Source: Lacibacter sp. H407 (GTDB lineage: Bacteria > Bacteroidota > Bacteroidia > Chitinophagales > Chitinophagaceae). From it: 64,000 nt of DNA. This document shows, piece by piece, positions 21,560 to 28,826 of this stretch. Location of the stretch: NCBI RefSeq assembly GCF_037892605.1, contig NZ_JBBKTU010000001.1, positions 2,604,001-2,668,000 on the forward strand, written 5' to 3'. How positions within the stretch are numbered: position 1 is the first letter of the stretch; the number at the start of each line of letters is the position of its first letter. A program made the position numbers and the translations under genes. The notes below the pieces were generated by a model, which saw only the letters and a list, made by a program, of their open reading frames with translations, did no database searches and was not told the origin of the DNA.

Positions 21560-22975
21560 TCATCTTCCTTTGCCAAGAAAAATCAATCGAATGGTATGGA
21601 TGATGATCTTTATATCAAGTGCCAATGAAATGTTTTCAATATAGATCAAATCGTATTTGCTTCGCTCCACCATCTCATCTACATTTTCGGCATAACCAAA
21701 CTTTACCATGCCCCATGATGTAAGTCCGGGTTTTACTTTCAACAGGTAACGATAGTAAGGCGCTTTCTCAACCACCTGGTCAATATAGAATCGTCGTTCA
21801 GGACGTGGACCTACCAAACTCATTTCACCTTTCAGAATATTCCAGAACTGCGGCAATTCATCGAGCCGCCATTTCCGCATCACTTTTCCCCACGGCGTAA
21901 TGCGTTGATCTGTTTCCGAAGAAAGTGCAGGACCGTTTTGTTCTGCATCTGTTCGCATGGATCTGAACTTGTGGATGTAAAACGGTTTTCCTTTTAACCC
22001 GATCCGTTCCTGCGAATAAAACACCGGACCTTTCGACGATAGTTTTACCCGGATGGCCACAAAGATGAGCAGTGGAAACAACATGATCAATGCAATGATC
22101 GACGCCAGTACATCCATCAGGCGTTTGATGTTTTGTTGCCACTCACTCATCATACCGGTGTGCAGATCAATGAGCATGGCACCAAATACATTGCTGGTTC
22201 GTACCGAGCCGGAAAGAATATCAATGGTGTTGGGCAATAGTTTGATGCTTACATCATGTTCACTGAGAATGATGAGCGATTGCTCCATGGAAGAGCGTTC
22301 TTTTTCTTCGGTAGCAATGATCACCTGTTCAATTTGTTTTTCTCTGATCACATTCGACAGATCCTGCAATGAACCTAACGATGGTAAATATTTGGCAAGA
22401 CCGTTAGACGATGTTCCATCGGGATACAAAAAACCGGAGAAATGAAAACCAAGTGTTTCGCCCGAACCCTTAATGTCGTTGTACAATTTTACTGCACTGT
22501 AGTTTGCACCAATGATGAGTGTGTTGATCTTTACATTGCCGTTTACAAACTGTTGTTTGATGATGGTGAGTATGATCCAGCGAAATAACCAGGTGATCCC
22601 AAACTGCAAGGAAAACAGCAACAACGATTCTTTATAATAAAATGTGTACGATACAATTCGATCGTCGAGTAGCAATGCAAAAAACAACACCAGACAACCG
22701 AGCAGACTGCAAAAAAATGTGCTCGTTAATTCCTGCAGCCGTGATTTGCTGTAGAGATTCCGGTAACTGCCGAATAAGTGATAGAAGATGATCCAGCAAA
22801 GAGGGATCACCAAAATACCAATGAAAAACGTTGGGTCAAGCGTTTGATTCAGCAGGCTGTTTGCCTCGCCCAACAATACCCTGCGTAATAAATAAAACAA
22901 TCCCCATGCAAAGGTGGCCGACAGCCAGTCTGCAAAAACATACCATCCAATATGCAGGCGGGATTTTTGAAACAT
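21560..22975 (-). CDS. polyprenyl-phosphate sugar phosphotransferase (WcaJ/WbaP-like)
   Basis: It transfers a sugar-1-phosphate from a nucleotide sugar to undecaprenyl phosphate, initiating exopolysaccharide or O-antigen repeat assembly at the inner membrane. It has 471 aa from the ATG at 22975, four bases after the upstream stop; the frame stays open further upstream but inside that gene. The N-terminal half has about five transmembrane segments and a CoA-binding-like domain (INTLIIGANYSAVKL). The C-terminal bacterial sugar-transferase domain (about 285-471) has KRLMDVLAS, FYSQERIG, KFRSMRTDAE, WRLDELPQFWNIL and LVGPRPER, then a final KPGLTSWG. No other glycosyltransferase, flippase or polymerase is in the window, so this gene is separate from a full polysaccharide cluster. 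Confidence 0.93.
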   Translation of the reverse strand: MFQKSRLHIGWYVFADWLSATFAWGLFYLLRRVLLGEANSLLNQTLDPTFFIGILVIPLCWIIFYHLFGSYRNLYSKSRLQELTSTFFCSLLGCLVLFFALLLDDRIVSYTFYYKESLLLFSLQFGITWLFRWIILTIIKQQFVNGNVKINTLIIGANYSAVKLYNDIKGSGETLGFHFSGFLYPDGTSSNGLAKYLPSLGSLQDLSNVIREKQIEQVIIATEEKERSSMEQSLIILSEHDVSIKLLPNTIDILSGSVRTSNVFGAMLIDLHTGMMSEWQQNIKRLMDVLASIIALIMLFPLLIFVAIRVKLSSKGPVFYSQERIGLKGKPFYIHKFRSMRTDAEQNGPALSSETDQRITPWGKVMRKWRLDELPQFWNILKGEMSLVGPRPERRFYIDQVVEKAPYYRYLLKVKPGLTSWGMVKFGYAENVDEMVERSKYDLIYIENISLALDIKIIIHTIRLIFLGKGR

Positions 22976-22979
22976 GCCT

Positions 22980-23951
22980 TTATGCAACGGTAGCCCGCTG
23001 AATTTTTTGAAGTATCTGGTGTGCCACATCCATGGCACGTAATCCATCCACTTCACTTACAGGTATAGGTTTATCGAGCAGTATCGCATCACGGAAATGT
23101 TCCAGTTCCATCCGAATGGCATTTACTTCTTTTACCGGAGGGTTGGAGATCGCAATTGTTTTTTTACCGTGATTGGTTTCAATATCAAATGTAAACGCAT
23201 CTGTATCGTCGGAGTTTTTCATACGGATGATCTCTGATTTCTTTTCCAGGAAATCGATACCGATGTAGGCATCCCGTTGAAACAACCGGATCTTCCGCAT
23301 TTTTTTCATGCTGATGCGGCTGCTGGTTAAGTTGGCCACACAACCATTGTCGAATTCAATGCGAACGTTGGCGATATCCGGCGTGTCGGTCATTACAGCA
23401 ACGCCGTTGGCATATACATTCTTTACATCACTTTTTACAAGGCTTAAAATAATATCGATGTCGTGGATCATGAGGTCGAGGATCACACTTACTTCTGTAC
23501 CCCTTGGGTTAAACTGCGATAAGCGATGCACTTCAATAAACATCGGGTTCAGCTGCAAATCCCTTACTGCGAGGAAGGCGGGATTGAAACGCTCCACATG
23601 CCCCACCTGTAATTTCACGTTGGCTTCACGTACCAGCTTTACCAGTTCGTTGGCTTCGTCCATGGTATTGCACATGGGTTTTTCCACAAACACGTGTTTA
23701 CCCATGCGAACGGCCATTTGGCAAAGCTCAAAGTGATAGTTGGTGGGCGCCACAATATCGGCTGCATCGCAGAGCGCCATTAATTCTTCGGCACTGGAAT
23801 AGCGACGGAGCTGATACTTTTCGGCCACTGCTTTGGCAGCCCGGTCGTTGGGGTCGTAAAAGCCAACCAGTTCAACGCCTTCGATTTCTTTCCAGTTATT
23901 GAGATGAAATTTTCCGAGGTGGCCGGTGCCAAACACAGCTATTTTGAGCAT
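22980..23951 (-). CDS. Gfo/Idh/MocA-family oxidoreductase
   Basis: An NAD(P)-dependent sugar or cyclitol oxidoreductase of 323 aa. The N-terminal Rossmann motif is VFGTGHLGKFH, and the family EKP motif appears in VFVEKPMCNT (near residue 95). The C-terminal domain has the ILDLMIHDIDIILSL segment that usually places the catalytic His/Asp. This is the first gene of the minus-strand operon. A TATATTTG -7-like element (23972-23979, minus strand) lies about 20 bases upstream of the ATG. Its adjacency to a sugar phosphotransferase suggests nucleotide-sugar modification (for example 3-oxidation in amino-sugar synthesis), but the substrate is not readable. Confidence 0.9.
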   Translation of the reverse strand: MLKIAVFGTGHLGKFHLNNWKEIEGVELVGFYDPNDRAAKAVAEKYQLRRYSSAEELMALCDAADIVAPTNYHFELCQMAVRMGKHVFVEKPMCNTMDEANELVKLVREANVKLQVGHVERFNPAFLAVRDLQLNPMFIEVHRLSQFNPRGTEVSVILDLMIHDIDIILSLVKSDVKNVYANGVAVMTDTPDIANVRIEFDNGCVANLTSSRISMKKMRKIRLFQRDAYIGIDFLEKKSEIIRMKNSDDTDAFTFDIETNHGKKTIAISNPPVKEVNAIRMELEHFRDAILLDKPIPVSEVDGLRAMDVAHQILQKIQRATVA

Positions 23952-24063
23952 TTAATTCAGTTAAGTAGGGGCAAATATAAACTATGGTTGGGTTGGGGGT
24001 AACTAGTTTGTTGGTTTCCTGAAAAAAGGTCAAAAACATTTTTTACGAAATATGCAAAACCCC

Positions 24064-24071
24064 TATCTTTG
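24064..24071 (+). promoter_or_regulatory. -7 element of the tRNA-Asp promoter
   Basis: TATCTTTG exactly matches the TAnnTTTG consensus and is followed by GCCG. Transcription would start about 50 nt before the mature tRNA. A T-rich stretch near 24040 is at about the -33 position. Confidence 0.65.
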
Positions 24072-24130
24072 CCGTCCCGAAAAATGAATGCTAATTGATT
24101 CTTGATCAGGCATTCATGCATAGGGTAGTT

Positions 24131-24204
24131 GGATCGGTAGTTCAGTTGGTTAGAATGCCGCCCTGTCACGGCGGAGGTCGCGGGTTCGAGTCCCGTCCGG
24201 TCCG
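24131..24204 (+). tRNA. tRNA-Asp (GTC)
   Basis: A complete 74-nt cloverleaf. The acceptor GGATCGG pairs with CCGGTCC (one T-G pair). D-arm includes AGTTCAGTTGGTTAGA, the anticodon stem-loop CCGCCCTGTCACGGCGG has anticodon GTC, and the T-arm is CGGGTTCGAGTCCCG. The discriminator base is G at 24204, and CCA is not encoded. It is the first unit of a tRNA/GIY-YIG/tRNA-remnant arrangement. Confidence 0.98.
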
Positions 24205-24205
24205 C

Positions 24206-24237
24206 AAAAAGCTTCGGTTAATCACCGGAGCTTTTTT
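24206..24237 (+). terminator. terminator after tRNA-Asp
   Basis: AAGCTTCGGT / ACCGGAGCTT stem (one mismatch), loop TAATC, followed by a T-run. It ends four bases before the ATG of the GIY-YIG gene, so that gene sits directly behind the tRNA terminator. Confidence 0.85.
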
Positions 24238-24241
24238 GTTT

Positions 24242-24511
24242 ATGCATTACTATGTATACATACTGGAAAGTGAAAAGGATGGTAGTTATTATAAAGGATT
24301 TTCTACTGATCCCAGCATAAGATTAGTGCGACACAATCGAGGCGAAACAGCAAGTACCCGTCATTTGTTACCTTGGAAATTGGTGTATGTAGAGTTAATG
24401 GCAACAAAATCGGAAGCGTTGGTTCGTGAGAGGAATCTAAAGAAGGCAGCCCGTGAGCGGATTCAAGCGCTACTATTACATTCAAAAAATATTTACAAGG
24501 ATTTTATATAA
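24242..24511 (+). CDS. small GIY-YIG nuclease-domain protein
   Basis: A protein of 89 aa with only the GIY-YIG catalytic domain, as in the short UPF0213/YhbQ-like family. Visible landmarks: an N-terminal HYYVYILES (GIY equivalent), SYYKGFS (YIG equivalent), R27 in RLVRHN, and an ERNLKKAARE segment with the metal-binding Glu nearby. The start is the ATG at 24242, since the frame upstream runs through the tRNA. It ends exactly where a degraded copy of the tRNA-Asp 3' half begins (24512). It has no own promoter that I can see and lies behind a terminator, so expression may depend on read-through. A homing-type or DNA-repair-like activity is inferred from the family only. Confidence 0.88.
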   Translation: MHYYVYILESEKDGSYYKGFSTDPSIRLVRHNRGETASTRHLLPWKLVYVELMATKSEALVRERNLKKAARERIQALLLHSKNIYKDFI

Positions 24512-24576
24512 GGTTGGAATACCGCCCTGTCATCCCCACAATGCTGTGGGGACGGGTTCGAGTCCCGTCCGGTCCG
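24512..24576 (+). pseudogene. degenerate second copy of the tRNA-Asp 3' portion
   Basis: Bases 24512-24532 match the D-loop/anticodon part of tRNA-Asp with two substitutions (GGTTGGAATACCGCCCTGTC). The variable region and the 3' side of the anticodon stem are replaced by a new hairpin (TCCCCACA / TGTGGGGA). From 24553 on, the T-arm, 3' acceptor strand and first downstream bases are identical to the intact tRNA. There is no 5' acceptor strand, so it cannot make a normal tRNA. The copy is in direct orientation, 65 nt long, and its left edge coincides with the GIY-YIG stop codon. Confidence 0.88.
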
Positions 24577-24577
24577 C

Positions 24578-24607
24578 AAAAAGCCACTCAAGTTTGAGTG
24601 GCTTTTT
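24578..24607 (+). terminator. terminator after the tRNA remnant
   Basis: AAGCCACTCAA / TTGAGTGGCTT stem followed by TTTTTT. A second terminator, different in sequence from the one after the intact tRNA. Confidence 0.85.
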
Positions 24608-24931
24608 TGTGTTTTGTTGATATTGAAGCTGGCTTTATACAAGCTTTTCGGTGCTTCGGCTTTTCCTCTTTTTTAGAAGGCATTGAAGTGCCTTAATCTA
24701 CGCTCTACATACGCTCTATATAGCTAGTATGTCCTTTCCGGCATAAATGTGCAAATAGTGATCAAAGAGGTCAAAAGTGGCATAAATGGCATAATGTGGC
24801 AAAAGCGGCCGGTTGATTTCCGATCGCTTTTTTGTGTTTGTAATCTTGTTGTGTCATTGCAATGAACAGGTTTTAAAAAAATGTACCTGTTTGAAACATT
24901 TTCCATTTTTTGAATTTAAACACAACAACCG
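24608..24931 (+). other. intergenic region with terminator-like hairpin
   Basis: No gene is visible in this 324-bp gap. It contains a short direct repeat, TACGCTCTACA/TACGCTCTATA (about 24700-24720), several GTGGCATAAATGGC-like repeats near 24775-24800, and an imperfect stem AAAGCGGCCGG / CCGATCGCTTT with T-run at 24801-24833, likely a terminator. Confidence 0.45.
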
Positions 24932-25687
24932 ATGGCACAACAAAAAGGAATCCTTCCACTGAAGGGTACAATCGGTAACATCAATTTCTACAAAACAAAG
25001 GACGGCTACTTAGCCCGTGAAAAAACGAGTATTACCAAAGAGCGGATTGCGAATGATCCTGCGTTTGCACGTACCCGTGAGAACGGTGCTGAGTTTGGCA
25101 GAGCCGGACAAGCCGGCAAAGTGTTACGCACTGCACTCCGTTCTTTATTATTAAACACAGCGGACAGTCGCATGCTGAGCCGGATGACAAGAGAGATGAT
25201 GAAAGTGATCCAGGCCGATGCGATCAATGAACGTGGCATGCGTAACGTGATAGATGGCGAAGCAGAACTGCTCGAAGGCTTTGAGTTTAATGTGAACAGT
25301 AAGCTGGGTACTTCGTTGTTTGCTCCGTTTACAACGACCATTAATCGTGTAAGCGGTTTGCTGAGTATCAGCATTCCATCATTCGTTCCCGTAAACATGG
25401 TGGCAGCGCCAAGTGGTGCCACGCATTTCAAATTGGTTTCTGCCGGTGTAGAAATTGATTTTGAAAACAAGGCGTATGTGGTGGATGTAAGCAATGGCAG
25501 TTCGTTGCCGTTGGGTGCAACAGGTACCGCAGCGTTGACGCTTGATCACCAAGTAACAGCGAACAGCACAAAGCCTTTGTTTCTTGTATTTGGTATTGAG
25601 TTTTACCAAGAGGTGAACGGTAACCAATACTCGCTAAAGAACGGTGCGTTTAATGCGCTGGCGTTGGTTAAGGTCAGCGGAAGTTAA
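24932..25687 (+). CDS. hypothetical protein, Bacteroidota-type (251 aa)
   Basis: I do not recognise a characterised family. The N-terminus MAQQKGILPLKGTIGNINFY followed by KTKDGYLAREK resembles the start of Bacteroidota hypothetical proteins such as DUF6266, with a basic, Gly-rich opening. No signal peptide or transmembrane segment is present. The first third is Arg/Lys-rich and helical (RTRENGAEFGRAGQAGKVLR), and the C-terminal half is beta-rich and could be one or two Ig-like or virion-like domains. It is followed by two small membrane-protein genes on the same strand and a terminator, which suggests a unit. A phage-derived or surface-structural origin is possible but unproven. Confidence 0.7.
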   Translation: MAQQKGILPLKGTIGNINFYKTKDGYLAREKTSITKERIANDPAFARTRENGAEFGRAGQAGKVLRTALRSLLLNTADSRMLSRMTREMMKVIQADAINERGMRNVIDGEAELLEGFEFNVNSKLGTSLFAPFTTTINRVSGLLSISIPSFVPVNMVAAPSGATHFKLVSAGVEIDFENKAYVVDVSNGSSLPLGATGTAALTLDHQVTANSTKPLFLVFGIEFYQEVNGNQYSLKNGAFNALALVKVSGS

Positions 25688-25734
25688 AGGCAAGACCAAC
25701 AGGCAATGGGCAATTTGCAATTGGCAAAATTGAA

Positions 25735-25787
25735 AGCCGATAGTTGGTAGCCGATAGCCGATAGCCGGTAGTCTTTAGTCGTTAGTG
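25735..25787 (+). repeat. short GATAGCCG-type tandem repeats
   Basis: Degenerate repeats of the unit (T)AGCCGATAG and TAGT(C)GTTAG, similar to intergenic simple repeats at 35700-35780. No coding potential. Confidence 0.6.
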
Positions 25788-25946
25788 AAAACAAGGGGCA
25801 GTCAATTCTTTCTTTGGCGGAGCCATATCCAAAGTTGGATTCAGCAATGATTTATTGCGTTAAAAAATATACTCCTGAACGGATAAGGAATTGTATTGCT
25901 CCTTGTTTTTTTTGAATTCATTTTTTCACAGTACAAATTCAAAACA

Positions 25947-26162
25947 ATGAACAAGATTTTGAAACGTGCGAAACGGCCTACACCCCGTTTTTTTAAACAG
26001 GTACGAAATATTGGTGTAGCGCTGGCGGGTGTGAGTGCTGCGATCCTTGCCGCGCCTGTAGCACTACCTGCTGTGTTGATTAAGGTGGCGGGGTACCTGG
26101 CAGTAGCGGGTGCTGTTGCCGGGAGTGTGAGTCAAACGGCGGTAACGAATGAACGCAAGTAA
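25947..26162 (+). CDS. small membrane protein, hypothetical (71 aa)
   Basis: Very basic N-terminus (MNKILKRAKRPTPRFFKQVR), then a long Ala/Gly/Val-rich hydrophobic stretch from about residue 25 to 60 that could form one long or two short membrane helices, and a short polar tail ending TNERK. The ATG at 25947 was chosen over an upstream in-frame start, because the basic-then-hydrophobic layout begins there. It lies between a 251-aa hypothetical and another small membrane protein; the three seem to form an operon. The size and layout are holin-like, but no lysis gene is nearby, so I do not call it one. Confidence 0.6.
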   Translation: MNKILKRAKRPTPRFFKQVRNIGVALAGVSAAILAAPVALPAVLIKVAGYLAVAGAVAGSVSQTAVTNERK

Positions 26163-26170
26163 TTCCTCCT

Positions 26171-26344
26171 ATGACAACCTCGTACTTTTTGAAAACAGGT
26201 ACTGCCGGAGGAACGATCACGATTCTTTTTGCAAACATTCACTCAGATGATATCTATAAAACGATTGTGTTGGCTGCGATTGGTGCAGCGGTGAGTGTGA
26301 GTGTATCATTTTTGATGAAGAAGGTTTTTGAGAAGAAAAAGTGA
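26171..26344 (+). CDS. small membrane protein, hypothetical (57 aa)
   Basis: A short frame beginning MTTSYFLKTGTAGGTITILF eight bases after the preceding stop. It has a hydrophobic N-terminal segment, a central IVLAAIGAAVSVSVSFLMKK helix, and a basic tail FEKKK. It probably has one or two transmembrane helices. The start is the first ATG after a purine-poor CCTCCT tract; no ribosome-binding site is obvious. A strong terminator follows after 12 bases, closing the three-gene unit. Function unknown. Confidence 0.6.
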   Translation: MTTSYFLKTGTAGGTITILFANIHSDDIYKTIVLAAIGAAVSVSVSFLMKKVFEKKK

Positions 26345-26356
26345 CGCCGGATTGAG

Positions 26357-26386
26357 AGCCCCGATTTTATATCGGGGCTTTTTTTT
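26357..26386 (+). terminator. rho-independent terminator
   Basis: Perfect stem AGCCCCGAT / ATCGGGGCT with loop TTTAT and eight Ts. Ends the 24932-26344 unit. Confidence 0.93.
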
Positions 26387-26418
26387 GTTGATGCAGGCTT
26401 CGCTTGGTATTTCTTTTG

Positions 26419-26545
26419 TCACTTTTTGCTTGTCCAAAAAGTAACCAAAAAAGACCCCGCCAACGGACACCCCTCGTTGGCGGATAGGACCTTGATTAAA
26501 CTTTGGTACTACTGTCGCTTCGGCATTTGTATTAGCATGTGCACT
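26419..26545 (+). repeat. dispersed repeat family C, copy 1
   Basis: Starts ACTTTTTGCTTGTCCAAAAA, then a GACCCCGCCAACGGACAC segment, a hairpin (CCGCCAACG / CGTTGGCGG), and a degenerate tail (CCTTGATTAAAC, ACTGTCGCTT). A second copy in the same orientation lies at 32252-32396 with a 20-nt insertion. No reading frame of its own. Confidence 0.8.
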
Positions 26546-26592
26546 CAGTAGTCAGCTTGAGTAAATACGGTTTGCTTGTTTTGACTGGGTTA

Positions 26593-26808
26593 TTAAGATT
26601 GGAGGAAGTCTTTGATGAGGTCTTCTTCGATGCCGGTGAAGAGGGAGAATTCTTTGATGGTGATGAATTCATCTTTTGATTTGCCGAGGGCATCACGAAT
26701 TTTTTGGATGAGTTTACGGGCGGTGCGGCCACGGCGGCCGGTGATGTTTTCTACATCTCTTGTGTAGAGTACAACACGTGTGGGTAAGCGGTTGGGTACT
26801 GTTTTCAT
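26593..26808 (-). CDS. small conserved HTH-like protein, hypothetical (71 aa)
   Basis: Translated from the ATG at 26808 (MKTVPNRLPTRVVLYTRDVE). The pattern TRDVENITGRRGRTARKLIQ followed by FITIKEFSLFTGI resembles short Bacteroidota proteins with one helix-turn-helix followed by a second helical motif, found near mobile or regulatory loci. The family has no name I can give. It is transcribed away from the downstream signalling genes and shares with them an intergenic region that contains the four-copy GGAGGGT array. DNA binding is inferred; it could be the protein that binds that array. Confidence 0.65.
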   Translation of the reverse strand: MKTVPNRLPTRVVLYTRDVENITGRRGRTARKLIQKIRDALGKSKDEFITIKEFSLFTGIEEDLIKDFLQS

Positions 26809-26962
26809 AGTTTTTATTTTGTAACAACCATCCATGCCGGTTGCATGCTCTACCTCTAAACTAGCTCATGTGAAAAAATAATGCAACAGGGTTTACCTAC
26901 TTGTACACATGTGTGAAAGTGATTATTTTACTTTTGGAATTTGCATGCATCCTTTGTAAAGT

Positions 26963-27042
26963 GGAGGGTATACCCTCTTGCAGCTGGAGGGTTTACCCTC
27001 CTTTTTTTGGAGGGTAAACATATTATTTTTGGAGGGTAAACC
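26963..27042 (+). promoter_or_regulatory. four-copy GGAGGGTAAACC array, 22-23 bp period
   Basis: Copies start at 26963, 26986, 27009 and 27031, i.e. 23, 23 and 22 bp apart. Copy 1 (GGAGGGTATACCCTC) and copy 2 (GGAGGGTTTACCCTCC) are palindromic; copies 3 and 4 are single GGAGGGTAAAC(C) half-sites. The constant spacing near two helical turns suggests a protein bound repeatedly on one face of the DNA. The array ends 56 bases before the ATG of the 27099 gene. Confidence 0.75.
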
Positions 27043-27098
27043 AGATTGTGCAGAAAAAAATAAATGTCGTGCTTCGTGGTTCACCAAATCTATATTTT

Positions 27099-27452
27099 AT
27101 GAACCATTTTATTTCATTGCAAGAAGCCGTTGACATGACTACATTGTATCGCCAGGAGTATGAAAATATTCTGAAGCCTGTTTATCAGAATCAGAATATT
27201 CTGGCACGTTCAGAAGCATTTGACCGGGCAGCTTTTGATACGTTACTAGCAAAGAACGGTTGTGCAGGGTTACGCATTTACTATGGTATGGATGAGCAAT
27301 TGAAAGTACATGCCATTATTGTGCCCATTGATGCGAACGGCAATGATATTTTGCCAGCGCAAAGTTTAACAGAAGAGGAGGGCGAAGATATTGCAGAGCG
27401 TGCTCTTCGCTGTCCGGATATATGCCCGGGCATGTCGCCACTAAATAGCTAA
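27099..27452 (+). CDS. hypothetical protein, start of signalling operon (117 aa)
   Basis: A soluble protein without signal peptide. From the ATG at 27099 it begins MNHFISLQEAVDMTTLYRQE, and the central part is CAGLRIYYGMDEQLKVHAII, then VPIDANGNDIL. The C-terminus holds a Cys-Pro-rich tail (RCPDICPGMSPLNS). I have a sense of many Bacteroidota homologues with the same layout next to a polytopic membrane protein, but no function is known to me. The gene lies 11 bp upstream of the membrane-protein gene. The array upstream is the candidate control site. The longer frame start at 27048 is rejected because it enters the array border and lacks an ATG. Confidence 0.68.
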   Translation: MNHFISLQEAVDMTTLYRQEYENILKPVYQNQNILARSEAFDRAAFDTLLAKNGCAGLRIYYGMDEQLKVHAIIVPIDANGNDILPAQSLTEEEGEDIAERALRCPDICPGMSPLNS

Positions 27453-27462
27453 TGATCGAACT

Positions 27463-28125
27463 ATGGTATTTGAAACACATGTAGTTTTTAGTTTAACGGC
27501 AGGAGCCGGAGCATTGATTGGCTGGGTGAGAATTAAAAAAACTGACCCGGCCTATTTGCCTTTTATCGTTTTACTGACAGCGGGATTTTTGACAGAGCTT
27601 ATAAGTCTTATTGTTCTGGCAAATGGGTACTCGAATGCCGTATATTATAACCTGTTTACATTGGCGGAGGCAATGCTTGTTACGCAATTGTTTTACCGGC
27701 TTGGTTTGTTTCGTACTAAAAAGCGGTACGTTCTGTTGCAATTATTTTATTTGCTTTTTTGGATGTGTGAAGGTTTTTATCATCGAAGCCTGGCGAGTAT
27801 TCATTCTTATTTTATTGTGAGTTATTCGACGATTCTAGTTGTGCTTTCGATTGACTTATTACATGATGTATTATTCCAAACGCCTTATCAGTTATACCGC
27901 AATCCTGTTTTTCTTATTACGATGGGGCTTATTGTTTATTTTACCTACAGCATCATTGTAGAACTATTCTGGTTTTACGGACTTAATCAAAGCAGTGAGT
28001 TCAGAATAGGTATTTACGAGGTGTTTTCCTATATTAACCTTTTTACGAACATCCTTTTTATCCTAGCCACATTATGGATACCATTGAAACGAGAATATAT
28101 ACTGCGTTCATCATCGGCAGTGTAG
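27463..28125 (+). CDS. polytopic membrane protein, hypothetical (220 aa)
   Basis: Six or seven hydrophobic helices span the protein: ETHVVFSLTAGAGALIGWV, then ILTAGFLTELISLIVLA-like segments, and later VFLITMGLIVYFTYSIIVEL. No known catalytic motif. It overlaps the histidine kinase start by 52 bases, a strong sign of translational coupling. The kinase has only one transmembrane helix and no sensor domain, so this protein may supply the membrane sensor of the pair; this is inference from gene order. Confidence 0.72.
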   Translation: MVFETHVVFSLTAGAGALIGWVRIKKTDPAYLPFIVLLTAGFLTELISLIVLANGYSNAVYYNLFTLAEAMLVTQLFYRLGLFRTKKRYVLLQLFYLLFWMCEGFYHRSLASIHSYFIVSYSTILVVLSIDLLHDVLFQTPYQLYRNPVFLITMGLIVYFTYSIIVELFWFYGLNQSSEFRIGIYEVFSYINLFTNILFILATLWIPLKREYILRSSSAV

Positions 28126-28826
28126 TAATCGGTGCATTGTTCCTGTATTTTTTGGTTACGATGTTTCGGAACCATCGCAAACATTTCAGTATTCTGCGAA
28201 AGTACTATTTGAATGAAGTTGAGCTGCTTGAAGATGACCGTGGAAGAATAGCCCGAGATCTGCATGATGACCTAGGACCATTGGTTTCAGTAGCCAATCT
28301 ATTAATCCGTAATTGTAAGGGAGCGGATGAAGAAGACCGGGAGTACCTCGCAAAAGCGGAGCAATCGTTGAACGAGTTAACAGTACGCTTCGGTGAAATT
28401 GCGAAGAACTTAGTACCCGGTGTATTAATAGGAAAGGGTTTGAAACCAGCCATTGATGAGTTTCTAAACAGGTATCGAACAGTGAGCAGCATTGAATTTT
28501 TATTTACGTGTCAACTAAAACAAGAGCCGGTTCATCATTTTGGGTTACATCTTTACCGGTTAGTGCAAGAGCTGGTGCATAATGCGATCAAGCATTCAAA
28601 GGCAAAAAAAGTTGAGCTACGTATTATTGAACGCAAGGGAATGATTCACTTGTTTTATTTTGATGATGGTGTTGGGCTAAGTACCAACATACAGAACGAG
28701 GGGTTGGGTATTCATAACATGCGCAGCCGGGCTACGATGTTGAATGGCGTGATGGAAGTAAATGAGAAAAGCGAACAAGGAACCACATTGTATTTTGCAT
28801 TACCAATAAAACAACATTATGCGTGA
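28074..28826 (+). CDS. sensor histidine kinase (HisKA_3/HATPase_c)
   Basis: A 250-aa NarX/DesK-type kinase. One N-terminal transmembrane helix (about residues 10-30) is followed by the HisKA_3 dimerisation segment with RGRIARDLHDDLG, putting the phosphoacceptor at H64. The HATPase_c domain has LVHNAIKHSKAK (N box) and DDGVGLS (G1), then EGLGIHNMRSRA (G2). No PAS, HAMP or periplasmic sensor domain is seen. It starts inside the preceding membrane-protein gene and ends eight bases into the response-regulator gene, so the three are coupled. Cognate regulator: 28819-29469. Confidence 0.93.
   Translation: MDTIETRIYTAFIIGSVVIGALFLYFLVTMFRNHRKHFSILRKYYLNEVELLEDDRGRIARDLHDDLGPLVSVANLLIRNCKGADEEDREYLAKAEQSLNELTVRFGEIAKNLVPGVLIGKGLKPAIDEFLNRYRTVSSIEFLFTCQLKQEPVHHFGLHLYRLVQELVHNAIKHSKAKKVELRIIERKGMIHLFYFDDGVGLSTNIQNEGLGIHNMRSRATMLNGVMEVNEKSEQGTTLYFALPIKQHYA

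Noticed and set aside
24512-24576. A second functional tRNA-Asp
   Set aside because: There is no 5' acceptor strand and the anticodon stem is rearranged, so it is a remnant.
26963-27042. Replication origin with iterons
   Set aside because: Four sites only, no replication-initiator gene and no long A/T-rich unwinding region; an operator array fits better.
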